The notes below the pieces were generated by a model. The model ran no database searches. It saw only the letters and a list, made by a program, of their open reading frames with translations, and had not been told where the DNA came from. Below, piece after piece: positions 58,342-64,000 of a DNA stretch of 64,000 nucleotides (positions are counted from its first letter, which is position 1; the number at the start of each line of letters is the position of its first letter). Location of the stretch: NCBI GenBank assembly GCA_963833885.1, contig CAWHZU010000027.1, forward strand, positions 124,001-188,000. The letters are read 5' to 3'. The position numbers and the translations under genes are program-made. This DNA is from JASHPR01 sp963833885 (GTDB lineage Bacteria > Actinomycetota > Actinomycetes > Streptosporangiales > Streptosporangiaceae).

Positions 58342-59883
58342 ATGGGCAGGCCGCACGGACGCCGCGACGACAACATCGGCAACGACGGCAATGGCCATCG
58401 GCGCGTGCGGCAGCGGCCAGCCGGCTGGCGGCGCATCGGCGCGTCGGGGTTCCTGCCCGCGATCGTGATGGCGTCGGTCCTCGCCGCTGGCGGCACCGTT
58501 GCGGCGCTCGCGGCCAGCGGTTCGTCAGGCCCGTCCCTGACGGTCAGCTACCAGACCACCTCCAGCTGGGGCACCGGCTACACCGGCCTGTACACGATCA
58601 CCAATGACGGCGCGGCCGCCACGGCCGGCTGGGCCCTCGGGTTCCGGCTGCCCGGCGGCGCCTCGCTCAGCAGCCTGTGGAACGGCACCGACGAGGTGAG
58701 CGGCGGCCAGGTGACCGTGACGAACGCGGGCTGGGACGGCACGATCGAGCCGGGGGCCGCGGCGAACGTCGGCTTGGTGGTCGAGGGCTCGGCCGCCGCC
58801 CCGGCGGACTGCACGATCGACGGCGCGCCCTGCCAGCCGGGCGGGGGCAGCACCGGTTCTCCGACACCAAGCCCGTCGGCCACGGCCCCAACGCCGACGC
58901 CAACGGCCACGCCGAGCAGCAGCCCGTCTCCGTCGCCGTCCTCCCCGGCGCCGTCGCCCTCCCCGAGCCAGACGGCCGGGACCACCGCTGGCTTCGCCCC
59001 GTACGTGGACACCAGCCTGTTCCCGCCGTTCAGCCTGACCAGCGTGGCCGCCAGCACCGGCGTCAAGCAGTTCAACCTGGCATTCGTGGTGTCCGGCGGC
59101 GGCTGCACCCCGGAATGGGGCGGCACCACGGCGATCGGCGACAACCCGGTCGCCGCCGAGATCAGCGCGCTGCGCGCGATGGGCGGGGACGTCCGGGTCT
59201 CGTTCGGCGGTGAGGACGGCAGTGAGCTGGCGCAGACCTGCACCAGCGTCTCCCAGCTCGCCGCCGCCTACCAGCAGGTGATCTCCAGCTACGGCCTGAA
59301 CAAGATCGATTTCGACATCGAGGGTGCCGCGATCGACGACACCACGGCCAACGCCGTCAGGGACCAGGCCCTGGCCCAGCTTGAGGCGCAGGATCCCGGC
59401 CTGCAGGTGTCGTTCACCCTCCCGGTGGAGCCGTCCGGGCTGACCCAGGACGGCATCAACCTGCTGACCGGCGCGGTCTCGGCCGGCGTCAAGATCGCCG
59501 CGGTCAACGTGATGGCCATGGACTTTGGCGACGCCAGCGCCCCGGATCCGGCCACGATGATGGGCACCTACGCCATCGACGCCGCGACGGCCACCGACGC
59601 GCAGCTCGCCGGCGTGCTCGGGATCAGCGACGCAGCGGCCTGGGCGAAGGTCGCGGTAACGCCGATGATCGGCCAGAACGACCAGGCCGACGAGGTCTTC
59701 ACGATTGCCGACGCCCAGCAGCTCGAGGCGTTTGCGGCCGCCAAGCACCTGGCCTGGCTGTCCATGTGGTCGGCCGGCCGGGACCAGGAATGCTCCGGCG
59801 GCGTGGACACCGCTGCGCAGCCGACCTGCAGCGGCATCGTGCAGACGCCGCAGGAGTTCATGGAGACCCTGGGCCAGTACTGA
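58342..59883 (+). CDS. Secreted chitinase: CBM2 plus GH18-like catalytic domain
   Basis: A 513-residue secreted enzyme. Signal with hydrophobic core (~38-60), CBM2 cellulose/chitin-binding module (~65-165; WGTGYTGLYTITNDGAAAT, GWALGFRLPGG), a Pro/Thr/Ser linker with TPSPSATAPTPTPTATP, then a GH18-type barrel from ~218. IDFDIEG (~322-328) fits DxxDxDxE, the catalytic motif, with Asp326 and Glu328. Shorter than many GH18 chitinases and closest to bacterial class-III-like forms. AGAGGTG precedes ATG 58342. Confidence 0.85.
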   Translation: MGRPHGRRDDNIGNDGNGHRRVRQRPAGWRRIGASGFLPAIVMASVLAAGGTVAALAASGSSGPSLTVSYQTTSSWGTGYTGLYTITNDGAAATAGWALGFRLPGGASLSSLWNGTDEVSGGQVTVTNAGWDGTIEPGAAANVGLVVEGSAAAPADCTIDGAPCQPGGGSTGSPTPSPSATAPTPTPTATPSSSPSPSPSSPAPSPSPSQTAGTTAGFAPYVDTSLFPPFSLTSVAASTGVKQFNLAFVVSGGGCTPEWGGTTAIGDNPVAAEISALRAMGGDVRVSFGGEDGSELAQTCTSVSQLAAAYQQVISSYGLNKIDFDIEGAAIDDTTANAVRDQALAQLEAQDPGLQVSFTLPVEPSGLTQDGINLLTGAVSAGVKIAAVNVMAMDFGDASAPDPATMMGTYAIDAATATDAQLAGVLGISDAAAWAKVAVTPMIGQNDQADEVFTIADAQQLEAFAAAKHLAWLSMWSAGRDQECSGGVDTAAQPTCSGIVQTPQEFMETLGQY

Positions 59884-59889
59884 GCGGTC

Positions 59890-60819
59890 CTAGCCGGGCA
59901 GGGCGTCCAGCCGGCGCAGGATCACGCCCTCGCGCAGCGCCCAGGGGCACACCTCGAGCTCGGGCAGGCCGAACAGGTCCATCGCCGCGTCGGCAATGAT
60001 CGCCCCGGCGGCGAGCTGGGGGGCCCGGCCCCTGGACACGCCGGGCAGCTTCATCCGCTCCGCCGCCGACGTCCGCGACAGCCGGTCCGCCAGCGCCGTC
60101 ACGTCGGCGTGCCGCAGGAACCGCCGGACGTATGGCCCTTCGCTGGACGGGGCGGCCCCGGCGATTCTGGCGAGCTGGCGGAACGTCTTGGACGTGGCGA
60201 CAGCGTCGTCGGGCCGACCGTCCCGCATGACCGCACCCGCGGTCGCGGCGATCTCGGCCCTGACGTGCTTGCGCAGCTGCCGCACCTCGTCGGCCGACGG
60301 CGGGTCACCGCCCAGCCAGTCCCTGGTGAGGCGGCCGGCGCCGAGCGGCAGGGACACCGCGACGCTCGGCTCCTCGTCCACGCCCGAGGCGATTTCCAGC
60401 GATCCGCCGCCGATGTCCAGCATGAGCAGCCGCCCCGAGGACCAGCCGAACCAGCGCCGGGCGGCCAGGAATGTCAGCCGGGACTCGTCCGGGCCAGGCA
60501 GCACCTTGATGTCGACGTCGGTTTCCTGCTGGATCTGGCTGAGCAGCTCGAGGCCATTGGCCGCGTCCCGCACGGCGGAGGTCGCGAACGCCAGAAACTC
60601 CTGAACGCCCTTGTCCTCGGCGATCCGGAGTGCCTCATCCACGAAGTCGCGCAGCTGCACCGCGCAGTCCTCGGTAAGGCAGTTCTCGGCGTCCAGGTGG
60701 TCGCCGAGCCGCAGCTCGGCCTTGTGCGAGAACGCGGGAACGGGCCGCGCGCCCTGGTGTGCGTCAACAACAAGCAAATGGACGGTGTTGGACCCGACGT
60801 CCAGGACCCCCAAGCGCAT
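59890..60819 (-). CDS. ppx: Exopolyphosphatase / Ppx-GppA phosphatase
   Basis: A 309-residue ASKHA-fold phosphatase: VLDVGSNTVHLLVVDA (phosphate loop 1), FATSAVRDAANG, and LMLDIGGGSLEIASG (loop 2). Short single-domain form, as in mycobacterial Ppx1 (recalled), which degrades short-chain polyphosphate or acts on pppGpp. ATG 60819 has TAGCGT six bases upstream, hence probably leaderless. Divergent from the DUF427 gene. It adds to the phosphorus theme. Confidence 0.88.
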   Translation of the reverse strand: MRLGVLDVGSNTVHLLVVDAHQGARPVPAFSHKAELRLGDHLDAENCLTEDCAVQLRDFVDEALRIAEDKGVQEFLAFATSAVRDAANGLELLSQIQQETDVDIKVLPGPDESRLTFLAARRWFGWSSGRLLMLDIGGGSLEIASGVDEEPSVAVSLPLGAGRLTRDWLGGDPPSADEVRQLRKHVRAEIAATAGAVMRDGRPDDAVATSKTFRQLARIAGAAPSSEGPYVRRFLRHADVTALADRLSRTSAAERMKLPGVSRGRAPQLAAGAIIADAAMDLFGLPELEVCPWALREGVILRRLDALPG

Positions 60820-60894
60820 AACACGACGCTACCGCCTCTGCCACAGCAGAAGGGACAGCGGCGGCCCAGCCGGGCCAGGAAGGTGCGCCGCTGT

Positions 60895-60907
60895 ATGTTC
60901 GGAACAT
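60895..60907. promoter_or_regulatory. 13-bp palindrome in the ppx/DUF427 divergent promoter
   Basis: ATGTTC-G-GAACAT, perfect, lying ~75 bp upstream of ppx and 22 bp before the DUF427 start. It resembles a small operator, such as one for a LexA- or ArsR-type dimer, but the core is not the actinobacterial SOS box. Regulator unknown. Confidence 0.4.
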
Positions 60908-60929
60908 TAGGGGATCGCCGGAGGTGGGC

Positions 60930-61682
60930 ATGAGCGAGAACGCGCGAGGCAGCGTGAGGGTCGAGCAGGGGCCGAAGAGGGTCCGCGTCTACCTGGGCGG
61001 CGAGCTGGTCGCCGATACCAGGACGCCGTACCTGGTGTGGGAGTCCCCGTACTACCCCACCTACTACCTGCCCGCGTCCGACATGCGCGCGACGCTGATC
61101 CCGGCGGGAGAGACCAAGCACTCGCCCAGCCGCGGCAATGGCGAGGTGCTGCACGTGAAAACGGCAACAGCCACTGCCGACGGCGCTGCGGTGCGCTACC
61201 CGGACTCCCCGCTGGAGCAGCTGCGCGACCTGGTCCGGCTGGACTGGGGCGCGATGAGCGAGTGGCTGGAGGAGGACGAACCCGTATACACCCACCCGCG
61301 CGACCCCTACAAGCGGGTGGACATCCTGGCCAGCTCGCGGCACGTGCGGGTCGAGGTGGACGGCATCACCGTCGCCGAGTCGCGCCAGCCGCGGGTGCTG
61401 TTCGAGACCGGCCTGCCGCCCCGGCACTACATCCCGCTTACCGACTTGCGGATGGACATGCTGCGGCCATCCGAGACGGTCTCGCACTGCCCGTACAAGG
61501 GCAGCGCGAGCTACTGGTCGGTGGACACCGGCACAAGCGTGCACCAGGACATCGTCTGGATCTACCGGACCCCGCTGCCGGAGAGCCAGAAGGTCGCTGG
61601 CCTGGCCTGCTTCTACGACGAGAAGGTGGACGTGTACCTGGACGGCGAGCTGCAGGCCAAACCCAAGACCCCGTTCAGCTAA
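60930..61682 (+). CDS. DUF427 double-domain protein
   Basis: A 250-residue protein with two DUF427 repeats; each has a VRVYLGGELVADT-type strand and a YPTYYLPASDM or RHYIPLTDLRM element, with the second also SHCPYKGSASYWSVD. Family members are of unknown role. GGAGG lies 5 bases before ATG 60930, making that start firm over the GTG two codons earlier. The end overlaps the convergent dipeptidase gene by 4 bp. Confidence 0.88.
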   Translation: MSENARGSVRVEQGPKRVRVYLGGELVADTRTPYLVWESPYYPTYYLPASDMRATLIPAGETKHSPSRGNGEVLHVKTATATADGAAVRYPDSPLEQLRDLVRLDWGAMSEWLEEDEPVYTHPRDPYKRVDILASSRHVRVEVDGITVAESRQPRVLFETGLPPRHYIPLTDLRMDMLRPSETVSHCPYKGSASYWSVDTGTSVHQDIVWIYRTPLPESQKVAGLACFYDEKVDVYLDGELQAKPKTPFS

Positions 61683-62902
61683 TCCACTGCGGCCGGCTTG
61701 TCCAAATCCTCGATCCTGGAACGCGACGGTCCCCGGCTGGCCGAGAGCGCCCGGGCGGTTTCTTCGGCCGCGCGCAGCGTCCGAATGATGTTGCCGCTGG
61801 CCAGTTTCCCGCAGTCCTCCTCGCTCCAGCCGCGGCGAAGCAGCTCGGCGATCAGCGCCGGGTAACAGGAGGTGTCCTCGAGCCCCTCGGGCAACCAGTC
61901 GACGCCGTCGTAGTCGCTGCCGATGCCGACGTGGTCAACGCCCGCGACCTCCCGGACGTGCTCGGCGTGGTCGGCCACCTCGGCCAGTTTCACGGCCGGC
62001 CTGGGGTGCTTGGCGATCCACTCTCGGCGCAACTCCTTGGCCTGGCCGCGGCCTGGGACGTTCTTGAAGTCGAACCCACGCCGCTTGGCATCCTCGGCGA
62101 ACCCACGCTCCCAGTCGCGGCACGCCTGGGAGACGAACGCGGGCACGAAGTTCACCATGCAGGTGCCGCCGTTGGCAGGCAGCCGCGCCAGGATCTCGTC
62201 AGGGACGTTCCTCGGGTGGTCACAGATCGCCAGCGCCGACGAGTGGGAGAAGATGAGCGGCCCCTCCGCGGTGTCCAGGGCGTCGCGCATGGTGTCCGGG
62301 GACACGTGGGACAGGTCCACGAGCATGCCGAGCCGCTGCATCTCCCGGACCACCTCACGGCCGAACGGGCTCAGCCCGCCGACGACCGGGTCGTCGGTCG
62401 CCGAGTCGGCCCAGGGCAGGCTGCGGTTGTGGGTGAGGGTCATGTAGCGGACGCCGAGCGCGTACAGCGCCCGGAGCGTGCCGAGCGAGGAGCCGATGGA
62501 GTGGCCCCCCTCCGCCCCGATCAGCGAGGCCACCTTGCCCGCCGCGATGATCCGCTCCACGTCGTCGGCGGTCAGCGCGAGCTCGAGGGTGCCCGGATAG
62601 CGCCGGATCAGCTCGTGCACCAGGTCGATCTGCTCCAGGGTCGTGGTGACCGCGGTCTCGCCCTCGAGGTCGGCCGACACGTACACCGACCAGAACTGTG
62701 CGCCGACGCCGCCGGCGGCCATCCGGGGCCAGTCGGTCTGGATCGTGGTGACCGGGTGGTCCAGATCGGTGGTGTCGAGGTCGACATCGTCGGCCACGCG
62801 CAGGGTCCACGGCAGGTCGTTGTGGCCGTCGAGAATCGGGTGGCGGGTAAGCAGGTCGCGGGCGGCGGTGGCGGCGGCAGGGCTGGCTTCGGTGCTCGTC
62901 AT
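61679..62902 (-). CDS. Membrane dipeptidase (peptidase M19) family protein
   Basis: A 407-residue renal-dipeptidase-like metalloenzyme with the amidohydrolase barrel: ILDGHNDLPWTL (HxD), SLIGAEGGHSIG (Glu ligand), RYMTLTHNRSLPWADS, VDLSHVSPDTM, FSHSSALAICDHPRN and VGIGSDYDGVDWLP. No signal peptide, so cytoplasmic. ATG 62902 has TAAGCT six bases upstream, fitting a leaderless transcript. Substrate likely a D-containing or other dipeptide. Confidence 0.9.
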   Translation of the reverse strand: MTSTEASPAAATAARDLLTRHPILDGHNDLPWTLRVADDVDLDTTDLDHPVTTIQTDWPRMAAGGVGAQFWSVYVSADLEGETAVTTTLEQIDLVHELIRRYPGTLELALTADDVERIIAAGKVASLIGAEGGHSIGSSLGTLRALYALGVRYMTLTHNRSLPWADSATDDPVVGGLSPFGREVVREMQRLGMLVDLSHVSPDTMRDALDTAEGPLIFSHSSALAICDHPRNVPDEILARLPANGGTCMVNFVPAFVSQACRDWERGFAEDAKRRGFDFKNVPGRGQAKELRREWIAKHPRPAVKLAEVADHAEHVREVAGVDHVGIGSDYDGVDWLPEGLEDTSCYPALIAELLRRGWSEEDCGKLASGNIIRTLRAAEETARALSASRGPSRSRIEDLDKPAAVD

Positions 62903-63089
62903 TGCCCCAGCTTACGTAGATCGTCCGGGCACCACCTCGGTGGCTCTGGCCCCCCGCCCACCCCACCCCACCGGCGCATTGACGACGTGAGGATCCGCAC
63001 TCGGCGCGTTCGGATGCCGTTAGGAACGCCGCCGGCACCGGCTAGCCGAAGGACGCTGGATGGCGGAGGTTGTGCACAGGAGGTGTCGG

Positions 63090-63821
63090 GTGAAGCGCTA
63101 CCTGACCAGAGACGCCGCCGCGGTCGCCGCCGGGCTGCTGCTGCCGCTGGCCGTTTCGGCGCTGCTGCTCCCGCTGCGGTCCAGCTGGTCGAACACGAAC
63201 GTCGCCCTGGTGCTGGTGGTCGCGGTGGTCGCGGTGGCCGCGATCGGCAACCGGTGGGCGGGCGTGCTTGCCGCGCTCTCGGCAGCCGCCTGGTTCGATT
63301 TCTTTTTCACCGTGCCCTACTACCGCTTCGTGATCTCCCGGTCGGCCGACATCAGGACCGCCCTGCTGCTGCTGGTGGTTGGCGTGGCCGTGTCCCAGCT
63401 TGCCGCCAGGGCCAGACGGCTTCGGGTGCTGGCGATCACCGACGCGCGCTACCTGGCCGAGATCCACGAGGCGTCGGAGCTCGCGCAGACGGCCAGCTCG
63501 CCCGACGTTGTGGTCGACCACGTCAAGGACCAGCTCATCAGCGTGCTTGACCTGGCTGGATGCCGGTTCGAGTACGGGTCCCTGCTCGGGCACCCGCCAC
63601 GGCTGGAGCAGGACGGCAGCGTCATGGTCGGGCGGCACCGCTATGCCGTCGAGGACGGGGGGCTCCCGGGCGAGGAGATCGAACTGCGGGCGATCGCCAA
63701 CGGCCGGTATTACGGGCGGTTCATGCTGCGGCCCAAACCGATGTCGCGGCCCTCTCTGCAGGCTCGCCTGGTCGCGGTGACCCTGGCCGACCAGGCCGGG
63801 CTCGCCTTCAGCGCCCGTTAA
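63090..63821 (+). CDS. DUF4118 membrane sensor protein
   Basis: About 243 residues: four hydrophobic helices in the first ~95 residues (DUF4118/KdpD-type, including AWFDFFFTVPYYRFVISRSAD), then a GAF-like cytoplasmic domain. It lacks the His-kinase core, so it is a KdpD-like sensor fragment or stand-alone membrane ligand sensor. GTG 63090 has AGGAGG 6 bases upstream, clearly better than the ATG at 63060. Confidence 0.8.
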   Translation: MKRYLTRDAAAVAAGLLLPLAVSALLLPLRSSWSNTNVALVLVVAVVAVAAIGNRWAGVLAALSAAAWFDFFFTVPYYRFVISRSADIRTALLLLVVGVAVSQLAARARRLRVLAITDARYLAEIHEASELAQTASSPDVVVDHVKDQLISVLDLAGCRFEYGSLLGHPPRLEQDGSVMVGRHRYAVEDGGLPGEEIELRAIANGRYYGRFMLRPKPMSRPSLQARLVAVTLADQAGLAFSAR

Positions 63822-63824
63822 AGC

Positions 63825-63841
63825 GCGCGCCCCGGGCGCGC
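63825..63841. terminator. GC-rich hairpin after the DUF4118 gene
   Basis: GCGCGCC-CCG-GGCGCGC, a 7-bp perfect stem just after the stop codon. It is followed by AAAAA rather than a T-run on this strand, so termination here would be non-canonical; the hairpin may simply cap the transcript. Confidence 0.4.
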
Positions 63842-63915
63842 AAAAACCTTACTATCTCACGTATGACGTTATGGACCACCGTCGCGCCACCTCGCGCAGG
63901 CTGGCGGGGTGAGCC

Positions 63916-64000
63916 ATGGGGGTAGCGATAATCGCGCTGGTAATTGCCTGCCTTATTGGTTGGCATGCCAGCAAGGCGCATATATCTCATGGCCTCATAC
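63916..64000 (+). CDS. Small membrane protein (3' end outside window)
   Basis: Starts ATG 63916 with MGVAIIALVIACLIGWHASK and continues AHISHGLI to the window end, a single hydrophobic helix followed by a His/Lys-bearing segment. GGGGTG lies about 5 bases upstream. Codon bias is weaker (ATA, ATT) than in neighbouring genes, so confidence is moderate. No family recognised from this part. Confidence 0.5.
   Translation, partial: MGVAIIALVIACLIGWHASKAHISHGLI

Overview
The window is about 64 kb of very GC-rich, gene-dense chromosome from an actinomycete. Three kinds of marker point there: glnR next to mshD (mycothiol synthase, an actinobacterial thiol pathway), a 32-residue bS22-type ribosomal protein, and a MurT/GatD pair. 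From memory of gene order, the neighbourhood (pst, glnR/mshD, sulfurtransferase/DUF1416, Nur-like Fur protein/YgfZ-like protein, rex-hem) is close to the Streptomyces core chromosome, but several features differ enough that I infer a relative (Streptosporangiales- or Trebonia-like) rather than Streptomyces. I see no phage, transposase, integrase, CRISPR array, rRNA or tRNA.

Layout. 1-4.4 kb: tetrapyrrole operon on the minus strand, in which the redox sensor Rex and glutamyl-tRNA reductase HemA share one uninterrupted reading frame, followed by hemC and a fused methyltransferase/hemD, with a good Rex operator upstream. 4.5-13.1 kb: glutaredoxin, a membrane protein with an ABM-like domain, a HAD phosphatase, an ArsR/SRPBCC pair with a palindromic operator, PlsC, bS22, an HTH protein, proC, proline dehydrogenase, a YgfZ-like protein and a Nur-like regulator. 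13.1-14 kb: mostly non-coding, with three 45-46 bp repeats, a promoter, a 12-codon leader ORF and hairpins. 14-29.9 kb: nitrobindin, a PP2C phosphatase, glutaminyl cyclase, an FtsH-like AAA protease, DsrE, a HerA-like ATPase in series with murT-gatD, an MBL hydrolase, a strikingly complete phosphite dehydrogenase (PtxD) and lgt. 29.9-35.9 kb: DinB/WYL, a MarR/RCC1-lipoprotein divergon, a chloride channel coupled to a cation-transporter remnant, and a GDT1-type Mn exporter under a yybP-ykoY riboswitch. 36-40 kb: two overlapping genes for degenerate TraG/HerA-like membrane ATPases, the second with a probable frameshift. 40-46.9 kb: phosphate uptake genes in the order pstB-pstS-pstC-pstA-gntR, followed by a decayed second copy (pstB remnant, intact pstS, gntR tail). 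47-51 kb: sulfur genes with a cysteine leader peptide, a thioredoxin, an ECF sigma/anti-sigma pair and MoaD. 51-64 kb: glnR, mshD, carbonic anhydrase-like protein, a coiled-coil protein, a two-component system, a secreted CBM2-chitinase, ppx, a DUF427 protein, a dipeptidase and a DUF4118 sensor.

The genes group into nutrient themes: phosphorus (two PstS proteins, PstCAB, PtxD, Ppx, a possible PHO box), nitrogen (GlnR), sulfur (Cys leader, sulfurtransferase), Mn (riboswitch-GDT1), and redox-coupled haem synthesis (Rex-HemA). Many starts have a TANNNT box six or seven bases upstream and no Shine-Dalgarno sequence, which suggests frequent leaderless transcripts. The strongest leads are the Rex-HemA fusion, the pst operon duplication scar, PtxD, the TraG/HerA-like pair, and the leader-ORF region at 13.1-13.8 kb.
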